Assembly: GCA_964465145.1 (NCBI GenBank)
Contig: CAYXJR010000071.1
Location: forward strand, 1 to 22,832
Direction of reading: 5' to 3'
DNA length: 22,832 bases
Source of the DNA: JAUVKA01 sp964465145
GTDB taxonomy: Bacteria; Bacteroidota; Bacteroidia; Bacteroidales; UBA12481
Shown here: piece after piece, positions 1 to 7,592 of the stretch
Numbering within the stretch: the stretch's first letter is position 1
Layout: each line of letters opens with the position of its first letter
Program-made: the position numbers and the translations under genes
Notes under the pieces: model-generated
What the model was told of the DNA's origin: nothing
The model's input: the letters and a program-made list of their open reading frames with translations, nothing else
Database searches by the model: none

Positions 1-2086
1 TGGATATTGCTTACTGAGATAATCAGATCAATAGCCCGTGTATTGGTAACCTCCAGGTTTACAATGCCCTTGCTGGGGTTAGGATATACTCTCATGCTGG
101 CAGTCAAGGCGTTGATGTCAACACCAACGGTGCTCATGCCATCATTATAAATGTCATCCAGCATATTGTAAAACGATGTTGAATACATCCTGTTAGGACC
201 GCCGCTGGGGAACTCGGAAGTGTCCCAGTTGCCATTGATGCGGTACTTGTACTCAAGGTTTTCCCAAGCTTTGAATCCGGGTATAGAAAGAGTATAAATC
301 CCATCACCATCAGCATCTTCCAGGTGGCTGCCAGCACCATCCCATCCATTAAATGAACCGGCAACATCCACGAAATCTGTTCCAGGGACAAATATGCCTT
401 CAGCAATTGGAAGGGTCATGTCGACATTAAAGACTACATCCACCTCAGAAGGACCACCAGCATAATTTAAATTCAGCTGGATCATACCCATCTCTTCAAG
501 ATTGTTCCAGACTCCCTCTTCACCAAGATTGTAGACAGTTTTGCCCGGGTTGTAATGGTGCGACTGGTCAGCACCTATAGTGAAACGGAAAAAATTATTG
601 TCAGCACCTGCGCCACCGTTGTGATAAGTTTGGATTCCGGCAATATAGGAACCAGGGGTCAGGAATTCAGATTCACCGTCCTTCTCGAGCGGCAGGGTAA
701 CCCAGGTATTGATCATTTCTTCTTCAACCTCCGTAAATTCAGAAGGGATGAGCGGATAGAAATTCAGATCCTCAGGATCCTGGAAATAAACCCAGTACTG
801 GAATCCCATTCCTGGCTGTGTACTGGCAATAGGATTTTCGGCCCGTTGCTTAATGAATACAGAGATGGAGTTCACTTCGCATTCTTCCTTTATATCAATT
901 TTGATCCCGCATGCATCACCATCGTTATTACCGTGGCCTGCAGTACTAACATGTGACTCCGGTTTGAAATCGGAATAAGAGAAAATACTGTCATTTACAT
1001 GGAAAGTATCTGTATATACATTATTCTCAGGAACACCATCTTCCTGCTCCTGCATAGCAGTCATAACAACCTTATAATCACCATAATCATCCGCAACATA
1101 AGGTGTGGTAACGGCTACGGTATCCCTGTCGAGAGGCCATACTGATACGCTTTCTGAAGTTTCGTTATAAACAGAAGTACCGTTTTTGAAAATCTCAACA
1201 TTCAAATGACTTCCTACTGCTCATCCATCCCGGAGTTAAGGAAAGCTCCTGCAAAATGATATCCTCCAAAATTTCCTGCACCCATTTGGTTCAGGGGAAG
1301 CAGGTAAACAAAACCCTCGTTTTGATCTTCTTCCAGGTCGATATTATACAGCCACTCATCTTCCAGTTGTAGGTCATTGGTGTATCCTTCAGAAAACTCA
1401 ATATCATCGATGCACCAGAAATAGTGTGAGTTGCCGTTCCATGCGAACTTTATCCAAACATCAGGTGCACCGGCAGCTACTTCGGTTAAGTTCAATTCGA
1501 CAATAGGTTTCTTGCAGAAAACATTGGTTGGAGTCCCAAATGACGTACTGAAACTGGCCCAGTGTACACCCTGGTCGTTACTAACCAAAACATGTACATC
1601 GGGAGCTCCGCAACAGGCTCTGAAATACTGCCGAAACTTCAGAATTATTGAAACTTTCCCAGAACAGTCGATGGAAGGAAGCTGGAACCAGGCATTTGCT
1701 CCATTGCCTGTTTGTACACCATCAACATAGTTGTATTCGTCAATGGGAAGAACGAAATACCCATCATCTTTAGTTTTGGAATAAATATGTCCGGGTTCAA
1801 AAGTATATTTCCCCTTTATACTGTCGGTTCCGGCCCTCCATTCCCAGTAATGTCCGAGGTCGTTGTCATCTACAATAAGCCATCCTTCAGGGAGTGTCCA
1901 ACCACGGGGAGAATCGGGATCAGCCCAGTCGAAGGTTTCCAGGAAAAAAACATCACCTTCACCTTTTAAGCTTTTTACGGGTTCCTGATAAACTTTGGCC
2001 GCAGTTTTTCCATAAGGAACCACTGTTTGCCCGTAAGCAATTGAGAAAAGAAGGGTCAGCGCAAGAATAAGAGTAAATTTTCTCAT
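1..2086 (-). pseudogene. Secreted multidomain T9SS protein, frameshifted and cut by the left edge
   Basis: Begins at ATG 2086 with a clear signal peptide (MRKFTLILALTLLFSIAYGQ). An N-terminal domain of about 200 residues follows; its FLETFD start and WCIDDIEF end resemble MAM/cleaved-adhesin jelly-roll modules. The first frame stops at 1214-1216. Coding continues without a stop in another frame from about 1213 to base 1. That second part holds a region with paired Asp/His/Asn residues, then an E-set/CBM48-like domain (about 445-180, with VAGSFNGWDGAG and YKYRINGNW), then a T9SS type A sorting domain starting at about 86 (VYPNPSKGIVNLEV). The two halves join if one base is restored near GATGAGCAG. 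The product would be exported and anchored or released by type IX secretion. I cannot tell a real mutation from a sequencing error, and the substrate is unknown. Confidence 0.85.
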
Positions 2087-2113
2087 AGGATTTGGATTTT
2101 AAATTAATTATAC

Positions 2114-2216
2114 ATTTTCGCAAAGATTGAAAAGGGATGAAAAAATACGAAATTTTTAATAACTTGACTAATGTTTTGCGAAAATAATTTTGATAAGTGA
2201 GTTATTTGGCGAAAAT
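2114..2216. promoter_or_regulatory. Three copies of an 11-12 bp TTTGCGAAAAT-like element
   Basis: ATTTTCGCAAA lies at 2114-2124 and its exact reverse complement TTTGCGAAAAT at 2175-2185. A near copy, TTTGGCGAAAAT, lies at 2205-2216 and touches the stop codon of the response regulator gene. All sit in the AT-rich space upstream of the secreted-protein gene. The first two form an inverted pair with centres about 61 bp apart, and the last two are direct copies about 31 bp apart, near three helical turns. They could be operator sites. They do not match any LytTR consensus I can state with confidence. Confidence 0.4.
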
Positions 2217-2977
2217 CAGGTTGATCGTGCGTGCTCTTTCATCAATCGGATAAATTCTTTCTTCTTGCGTTCCGAAACATCCACCTTGGATCCATCTTCA
2301 AAAACAACATATCCACCGCGCCCGGAAATATACCTCTTTATAAATTCAAGGTTTACGAGGTGTTTGCTGTGTACTCTTGCAAAAGGCTGGTCGGCAAGGA
2401 GTTTTTCGAAATTATTAAGAGTTTTGGAAGTTACAACCTTAATATCTCCCTTGATAAAAAAGGTAGTATAGCTGCCATTGGCCTCGCAGCGAATAATATC
2501 GGATATCTTATATACCTCAAATCCATCCATGGAGGAAAGAATAATTCGCTCATTTATGTTCTTGAGTCTGTCTTTAAGGACACTAACCCTGCCGGAGATA
2601 TTATCTTCTGTACGGATTTCCTGATACCGGGCAACTGATTGCTTTAGTTTTTCTACATTAATAGGTTTGAGTATATAATCCAGGGCAGAAAATTCAAAGG
2701 CAGTGAGGGCATATTGATCGTATGCGGTGGTAAAGATGACTTCGAATTGTGTATGGCTGACTTGATCCAGGACCTCAAATCCCTGTCCGTCAGGCAGGGC
2801 TATGTCGAGGAAAACCAGTTCTGGTTTTAGTTCGTCGATGGTTTCCACGGCCGCCTCTACACTTTGGGCCGTGCCAATAACCTCAACATCGGGGCAGTAC
2901 CTTTCAAGGAGAATGCCGAGAGCTTCAAGGCTGTTGTCCTCATCATCGACTAATACGGCTTGTATCAATGTGCTCAT
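2216..2977 (-). CDS. LytTR-family two-component response regulator
   Basis: Cytoplasmic DNA-binding response regulator of about 253 residues. The receiver domain is at the N terminus: acidic pair in VLVDDED, phospho-acceptor Asp in LVFLDIALPDG, Thr in FTTAYDQYAL and Lys in LDYILKPI. A linker leads to a LytTR DNA-binding domain over about the last 100 residues (SDIIRCEANGSYTTFF, FARVHSKHLVNLEFIKRY). I chose ATG 2977; the reading frame runs to a TTG at 2992, but starting there adds five unsupported residues. The usual partner is a LytS/YehU-type sensor kinase, and none is in this window. It lies about 80 bp behind dxs on the same strand and could share its transcript. The next gene downstream is the secreted T9SS protein, a possible target. 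Family call is firm; the regulon is unknown. Confidence 0.93.
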   Translation of the reverse strand: MSTLIQAVLVDDEDNSLEALGILLERYCPDVEVIGTAQSVEAAVETIDELKPELVFLDIALPDGQGFEVLDQVSHTQFEVIFTTAYDQYALTAFEFSALDYILKPINVEKLKQSVARYQEIRTEDNISGRVSVLKDRLKNINERIILSSMDGFEVYKISDIIRCEANGSYTTFFIKGDIKVVTSKTLNNFEKLLADQPFARVHSKHLVNLEFIKRYISGRGGYVVFEDGSKVDVSERKKKEFIRLMKEHARST

Positions 2978-3055
2978 GATATTATGGATCAAGGGTTAAT
3001 CAGTATAAAGATAGAAGGAATTTTGTAAAACACTTTTAATGGAGATAAAATCCCT

Positions 3056-4975
3056 CTATTTATCCCACATCTTTTTCACAGCTTTGGCAATGCCGTCGGG
3101 ATCGAAACCGCATAGCTTATATAATTGCTTCTGAGTACCCTGTTCCACAAAGGAGTCGGGAATTCCCAGCCTTTGGATGTGGGCCTGATAATTGTTCTGA
3201 ATCATGAATTCCATGACAGCGCTTCCGAATCCACCGACTATGGTTCCGTCTTCCACGGTTATGATCTGAGTGAATTTTTTGAAAACCTGGTGAAGCAGAT
3301 GCTGGTCGATAGGTTTAACGAATCGCAGGTCGTAATGAGCCGGCTGGATGCCCTCCTGAGCCAGTACTTTCATTGCTAAAACGACAAGATTTCCCGGATG
3401 GCCTATGGATAATACGGCAACTTTTTCCCCGGCCTGTATCATCCTTCCCTTACCAATCTCCATTTCAACAAATGGGTTTTTCCAATCAGGCATAACCCCC
3501 TTACCCCGTGGATATCTAATCACGAAGGGGCCAGGTATTTTTAGCTGAGCCGTATACATAAGGTTCCGCAATTCTTCCTCGTTCATTGGTGCGGATATAA
3601 TCATGTTAGGGACCAGGCGCATAAAGGAGATATCAAAAGCACCATGGTGGGTGGGCCCATCGTCTCCTACCAGGCCGCCACGGTCGATGCTGAAGATCAC
3701 GGGTAGTTTCTGGAGGGCTACATCATGGATAATCTGATCGTAGGCCCTCTGGATGAAAGATGAGTAAATATTGCAGAAAGGGATCATGCCCTGGCTTGCC
3801 AGGCCTGCGGAAAAAGTAACTGCATGCTGTTCTGCTATGCCCACATCAAAAGCCCTGTCAGGAAATCTTTTCATCATATAGAACATGGATGACCCCGTAG
3901 GCATGGCAGGAGTGATTCCCACAATTCTATCATTTTTTTCTGCCAGTTCCACTAGGGTTAATCCAAATACATCCTGGTACTTTGGGGGGAAATTACCGCT
4001 ATCGGGTTTGATCAGCTGGCCCGTTTCACGATCAAATTTTCCAGGTGCGTGAAAGGTTGTCTGGTTCAATTCAGCCTGGGCAAACCCTTTTCCCTTTTTA
4101 GTGACCACATGGAGTAATTTAGGGCCCTTGATATTACGAAGGTCTTTTAGGATTTTGGTGAGGTGAATAACATCATGCCCGTCTACAGGACCAAAGTATC
4201 GGAAATGAAAAGACTCAAACATGTTACTTGGTTTAAGTATAACGTGCTTGACAGCATTCTCAAGAGTTTTCACCATTCTGCGGGCATCCAGACCAATTCT
4301 ATTTATTTTTCCCAGGGCTTTCCAGGATTCATCTTTGAACCGGTTATAGGGTTTGGATGTGGTAATGTCGAGCAGATAATCTTTCAGGGCACCTGTATTG
4401 GGATCGATGGCCATATTGTTGTCGTTAAGGATGACCAGAAGGTTAGAGCGTTCATTTCCAGTATTATTCAATCCCTCAAAAGCCATTCCCCCGGTTAATG
4501 CCCCATCCCCGATAATGGCCACTGTTTGCCGATCAGGCTCATTTTTCCTGTCGGCTGCCACGGCCATACCCAGAGCAGCGGAAATTGAGGTGGAGCTGTG
4601 CCCTGTTCCAAAAGCATCGTATTCACTCTCCTCCATTTTAGGAAACCCGCTTATTCCTTTGTATTTGCGGTTTGTGCTAAAACGCTCTCGCCGGCCTGTC
4701 AGGATCTTGTGAGCATAAGCCTGATGCCCAACGTCCCAGATGATTTTATCAAAAGGGGTGTTGTAAATATAATGGATGGCTACTGTGAGCTCCACTACAC
4801 CGAGGCTGGCCCCGAAATGGCCGGGATTGCAGGAGACCTCATCAATAATGAAATTCCTCAGTTCAGCACAGACCTGGATCAAATCCTCAATATTCAATTT
4901 CTTTAGATCTGCCGGACTATCAATAGTCTCAAGCAAAGGGTAGCTTTTCTTTTTAGTGTCCGGTGCTTTTTTCAC
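3056..4975 (-). CDS. dxs: 1-deoxy-D-xylulose-5-phosphate synthase
   Basis: Thiamine-diphosphate enzyme that condenses pyruvate and glyceraldehyde 3-phosphate to DXP, the entry step of the MEP isoprenoid pathway and a source for thiamine and pyridoxal. Landmarks in order: NPGHFGASLGVVELTVA, WDVGHQAYAHKILTGRR, the ThDP/Mg motif IIGDGALTGGMAFEGLNN, FGPVDGHD, the transketolase pyrimidine domain with GIAEQHAVTFSAGLA, and DRGGLVGDDGPTHHG. A C-terminal transketolase domain follows (VEDGTIVGGFGSAV). All expected motifs are present. The open frame reaches a TTG at 5032, but that stretch overlaps the -7/-33 region of the divergent lipoprotein gene and has no Dxs character. GTG 4975 gives about 639 residues, closer to the usual 620-640. 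No ATG is available in this region. Confidence 0.96.
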   Translation of the reverse strand: MKKAPDTKKKSYPLLETIDSPADLKKLNIEDLIQVCAELRNFIIDEVSCNPGHFGASLGVVELTVAIHYIYNTPFDKIIWDVGHQAYAHKILTGRRERFSTNRKYKGISGFPKMEESEYDAFGTGHSSTSISAALGMAVAADRKNEPDRQTVAIIGDGALTGGMAFEGLNNTGNERSNLLVILNDNNMAIDPNTGALKDYLLDITTSKPYNRFKDESWKALGKINRIGLDARRMVKTLENAVKHVILKPSNMFESFHFRYFGPVDGHDVIHLTKILKDLRNIKGPKLLHVVTKKGKGFAQAELNQTTFHAPGKFDRETGQLIKPDSGNFPPKYQDVFGLTLVELAEKNDRIVGITPAMPTGSSMFYMMKRFPDRAFDVGIAEQHAVTFSAGLASQGMIPFCNIYSSFIQRAYDQIIHDVALQKLPVIFSIDRGGLVGDDGPTHHGAFDISFMRLVPNMIISAPMNEEELRNLMYTAQLKIPGPFVIRYPRGKGVMPDWKNPFVEMEIGKGRMIQAGEKVAVLSIGHPGNLVVLAMKVLAQEGIQPAHYDLRFVKPIDQHLLHQVFKKFTQIITVEDGTIVGGFGSAVMEFMIQNNYQAHIQRLGIPDSFVEQGTQKQLYKLCGFDPDGIAKAVKKMWDK

Positions 4976-5010
4976 AATTACGTAAGATACAATTATTTTG
5001 CCCGGTAATG

Positions 5011-5044
5011 TTTGAAGATCATCCGGGGCCAATGATTATCTTTG
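5011..5044 (+). promoter_or_regulatory. Bacteroidetes-type promoter for the OmpA lipoprotein gene
   Basis: TATCTTTG at 5037-5044 matches the Bacteroidetes -7 consensus TAnnTTTG exactly. A TTTG at 5011-5014 lies 22 bases upstream, slightly longer than the usual 19-21. Transcription would start near 5050, about 40 bases before ATG 5089. Confidence 0.5.
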
Positions 5045-5088
5045 CACTAATTATAACTAGTATATAACAGCCCAAATTTAATAATAGT

Positions 5089-6090
5089 ATGAAAAAATGG
5101 ATGGTAGTTTTGGTTACACTTGCAATGTTTTCTACCAGTTGTGTGACCCTCAAGCAATACCGTGAGCTTACATCCAAAAACCAGTCCCTGGAGGATGCAA
5201 TGGCCCAACTGCAAACCGTAAACCGGGATTTGAATATTCTTCAAACTGAAAATCAGAGCCGTATAAAGGTTTTGGAGAGTCAAATTGCCGACCAGGAAGG
5301 ACTGATTTTGGATGAAAGGAGAAAGTGCAATATTATTGAGGAAAAATATCTCAAGGCCAATGATCTGTATAAAAACCTCTTAAAAATACAGAATGAGTTA
5401 ATGTCGGGAAGTGATGTAGAGACCCGGCGCCTGCTTACCGATTTGCAGCAGAACCAGCAGGAACTGCTGGAGAAAGAAGATTCATTGAGGAAACTCGAAG
5501 ATTCATTGAATCAGAAGAAAAAAAATCTTGAGATCCTCCGGAAGGATTTTGAAAATCAGCAAGTACGTCTGGTGGAGCTTGAAAATGTACTGAATCAGAA
5601 AGATTCAATAATGACAGCCCTTACATCCAAGGTGTCAGAAGCTTTATTTTCTTTCCGTGATGATGAATTAAGTGTTGAAATGAAAAACGGGATGCTCTAT
5701 GTTTCCATGGAAGAGAAATTATTATTTAAGTCGGGGAGCTTCGATGTAGGGGATAAAGGAAAAGATGCGATTAAGAAGTTATCCAGGGTATTGGAAATAA
5801 ATCCGGATATTCAGATCCTCATTGAGGGACATACAGATAATGTACCTTTTAACGGGGCCACCAACCTGATGATAGACAATTGGGACCTTAGTGTAAAAAG
5901 AGCTACCTCCATTGTACGTCTTCTTGTGCAGGACTCTAAAATTGATCCTTCCCGCCTATCAGCGGCCGGGAGAAGTAAATACGTTCCGGTTGATACAAAC
6001 GAAACAGTAGAAGGAAAACAGAAAAACCGCAGGATCGAGATCATCCTCAGCCCAAATCTGGATGAGTTGTATGAGTTGATTTCGAAATAG
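5089..6090 (+). CDS. Peptidoglycan-binding OmpA-family lipoprotein with coiled coil
   Basis: Of 333 residues. It starts with a lipoprotein signal peptide (MKKWMVVLVTLAMFSTSC, lipidated Cys18). Residues about 25-185 are rich in Glu, Gln, Lys and Leu with heptad spacing, so a long coiled coil is expected. The last 120 or so residues are an OmpA/MotB-like domain: LFKSGSFDVGDKGKDAI, the ligand loop IEGHTDNVPF, WDLSVKRATSIVRLL, and the closing NRRIEI. The domain binds the diaminopimelate peptide of peptidoglycan, so the protein probably links the outer membrane to the wall through an extended coiled-coil arm. It is a single gene flanked by minus-strand genes. No beta-barrel is present, so it is a lipoprotein tether rather than a porin. 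Specific role unknown. Confidence 0.9.
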   Translation: MKKWMVVLVTLAMFSTSCVTLKQYRELTSKNQSLEDAMAQLQTVNRDLNILQTENQSRIKVLESQIADQEGLILDERRKCNIIEEKYLKANDLYKNLLKIQNELMSGSDVETRRLLTDLQQNQQELLEKEDSLRKLEDSLNQKKKNLEILRKDFENQQVRLVELENVLNQKDSIMTALTSKVSEALFSFRDDELSVEMKNGMLYVSMEEKLLFKSGSFDVGDKGKDAIKKLSRVLEINPDIQILIEGHTDNVPFNGATNLMIDNWDLSVKRATSIVRLLVQDSKIDPSRLSAAGRSKYVPVDTNETVEGKQKNRRIEIILSPNLDELYELISK

Positions 6091-6123
6091 AGCTCACTTC
6101 GTTCGCTGTTAATTAGGTTAATT

Positions 6124-6149
6124 AGGTGTGTTAGGTTTGGTCTACACCT
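6124..6149 (+). terminator. Weak hairpin behind the OmpA lipoprotein gene
   Basis: AGGTGT (6124-6129) pairs with ACACCT (6144-6149) around a 14-base loop. The stem is only 6 bp and no T-run follows, so its role as a terminator is doubtful. Confidence 0.2.
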
Positions 6150-6179
6150 GAGATCCAGGGGAGAAAGATTACGTACACC

Positions 6180-6221
6180 TTTTGCCTTCTGCCCTTTGCC
6201 TTTTGCCTTCTGCCCTTTGCC
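6180..6221. repeat. Exact tandem duplication of a 21-bp pyrimidine-rich unit
   Basis: TTTTGCCTTCTGCCCTTTGCC occurs twice back to back (6180-6200 and 6201-6221). Each unit is itself built of TTTGCC/TTCTGCC heptamers. It lies in the convergent space between the OmpA-type gene and frr, just 6 bases from the frr stop codon. It appears to be non-coding slippage DNA. Confidence 0.85.
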
Positions 6222-6226
6222 TTAAG

Positions 6227-6790
6227 TTAAATGGTCATTATATCCTTATCCTTAACCTCAATAATCCCATCAACTTCCCTGATGAATTTATCGGTTAGCT
6301 CTTGTACTACTTGCTCCGCATCCTTTTCCATATCTTCCGAAAGGCCTTCCTTTAAAAGACTTTTCAGTTGATCATTTGCTTCTCTTCTTATATTCCTTAT
6401 GCTGATTTTTGCACTTTCGCCTTCATTCTTAACCTGTCTAACGAGTTCTTTTCTTCGTTCTTCGGTGAGCATGGGGATATTGATTCTTATTATCTCTCCG
6501 TTATTTTGGGGGGTGATGCCCAGATTAGCTGACATGATCGCCTTTTCAATGGGATCGATCATAGTTTTCTCCCAGGGTTGAATGGCCAGGGTTCTTGCGT
6601 CAGGCACATTGATACTTGATACCTGGTTAAGAGGTGTAGGGCTTCCGTAATAATCTACAATAATGCCTTCCAGCATACTGATACTAGCCCGCCCTGCCCT
6701 GATCCTTGATAGTTCAGCAGCCAGGTGTTTGATGCTGCGCTGCATATTTTCTTCTGTGTCCATCTGGATCAATTCAACTTCTTCGTTCAT
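6227..6790 (-). CDS. frr: Ribosome recycling factor
   Basis: Of 187 residues, the normal size for RRF. It splits post-termination ribosomes together with EF-G. Family signatures run through the protein: AAELSRIRAGRAS near the N terminus, PLNQVSSINVPDARTLAIQPWEKTMI in the beta domain, SANLGITPQNNGEIIRINIPMLTEERRKELVRQ, and NIRREANDQLKSLLKEGLSED in the C-terminal helix. It starts at ATG 6790 and follows pyrH by about 35 bp on the same strand. The pyrH-frr order is widespread in bacteria and supports one transcript. Nothing is unusual in the protein itself. Confidence 0.98.
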   Translation of the reverse strand: MNEEVELIQMDTEENMQRSIKHLAAELSRIRAGRASISMLEGIIVDYYGSPTPLNQVSSINVPDARTLAIQPWEKTMIDPIEKAIMSANLGITPQNNGEIIRINIPMLTEERRKELVRQVKNEGESAKISIRNIRREANDQLKSLLKEGLSEDMEKDAEQVVQELTDKFIREVDGIIEVKDKDIMTI

Positions 6791-6825
6791 AGGTCAAAAA
6801 TGATTGATATCAAAAGTAAAATTAT

Positions 6826-7536
6826 CTATTTATGTATTAATGTTCCAATATTTTCTCCGGAAATTACTTTTTTCAGGTTTCCTGGCAGATCCATATTAAA
6901 GACTACGATGGGAAGATTATTCTCCCGGCACATAGTAAATGCAGTTTGATCCATGATACTGAGTTTCTTTTCCAGTACTTCCTGAAAGCTAACTTTTTCA
7001 TACCGGGATGCAGCAGGGTCTTTTTCCGGGTCGGCCGAATAAACTCCATCCACACGGGTGCCTTTAAGAAGAACCTCTGCTTCTATTTCCACTGCACGCA
7101 ATGCAGCAGTAGTATCGGTAGTGAAGAAAGGGTTCCCGGTGCCCCCGGAGAAGATGCAAATAGATCTATCCTCCAGAGCCCCAAGAACCTGATCGCGTGA
7201 CCAGAATTCAGCCACCGGCTCCATACGAATGGAGGTAAACAGGCGCGTTTTAATTCCCTTGTGCCGGAATGCCGACTGCAGAGCCAGGCCGTTGATTACG
7301 GTGGCCAGCATGCCCATATAATCACCTTTTACCCGGTCGAAGCCGGCTTCAAGACCGCTGAGCCCGCGAAAAATATTTCCTCCTCCAATAACAATTCCTA
7401 TACGGACTCCCATCTCGCTGATTTCAGCAATCTGACTGATATATTCCTCCAAACGGGCAGGATTGATTCCTGTGTTTTTTCCCCCTGTCAGGGATTCTCC
7501 GCTTAGCTTTAATAATATTCTGTTGTATTTTATCAT
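6826..7536 (-). CDS. pyrH: UMP kinase
   Basis: Phosphorylates UMP to UDP with ATP in pyrimidine nucleotide synthesis; a cytoplasmic hexamer of the amino-acid-kinase fold, not related to eukaryotic UMP/CMP kinases. Visible motifs: YNRILLKLSGESL at the N terminus, GIVIGGGNIFRG, GDYMGMLATVINGLAL, IFSGGTGNPFFTTDTTAALRAVEI, LLKGTRVDGVYSADPEKDPAA, and VVFNMDLPGNLKKVI near the end. The open frame continues upstream to 7593, but those codons run through an inserted hairpin repeat and have no homology character. ATG 7536 gives 237 residues, the usual length, with GGGGGATAGG just upstream as a possible ribosome-binding site. It is followed by frr. Confidence 0.97.
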   Translation of the reverse strand: MIKYNRILLKLSGESLTGGKNTGINPARLEEYISQIAEISEMGVRIGIVIGGGNIFRGLSGLEAGFDRVKGDYMGMLATVINGLALQSAFRHKGIKTRLFTSIRMEPVAEFWSRDQVLGALEDRSICIFSGGTGNPFFTTDTTAALRAVEIEAEVLLKGTRVDGVYSADPEKDPAASRYEKVSFQEVLEKKLSIMDQTAFTMCRENNLPIVVFNMDLPGNLKKVISGENIGTLIHK

Positions 7537-7553
7537 ATTACCTATCCCCCTAA

Positions 7554-7582
7554 CCCCCTTTCCTGATAACAGGTAAAGGGGG
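7554..7582. repeat. Palindromic intergenic repeat in front of pyrH
   Basis: CCCCCTTT (7554-7561) pairs with AAAGGGGG (7575-7582). Inside, CCTG (7562-7565) pairs with CAGG (7570-7573) around loop ATAA, with one unpaired T. This 12-bp stem fills most of the 57-bp gap between the oxoamine synthase gene and pyrH. The adjoining CCCCCTAA resembles C-rich intergenic repeats common in Bacteroidetes genomes. It may act as a weak terminator or RNA-stability element. Confidence 0.75.
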
Positions 7583-7592
7583 ACAATAACCA

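Noticed and set aside
555..956. Plus-strand open frame of 133 codons
   Set aside because: It lies opposite the continuous coding frame of the T9SS protein, whose domains are recognisable; the plus-strand translation has no family character.
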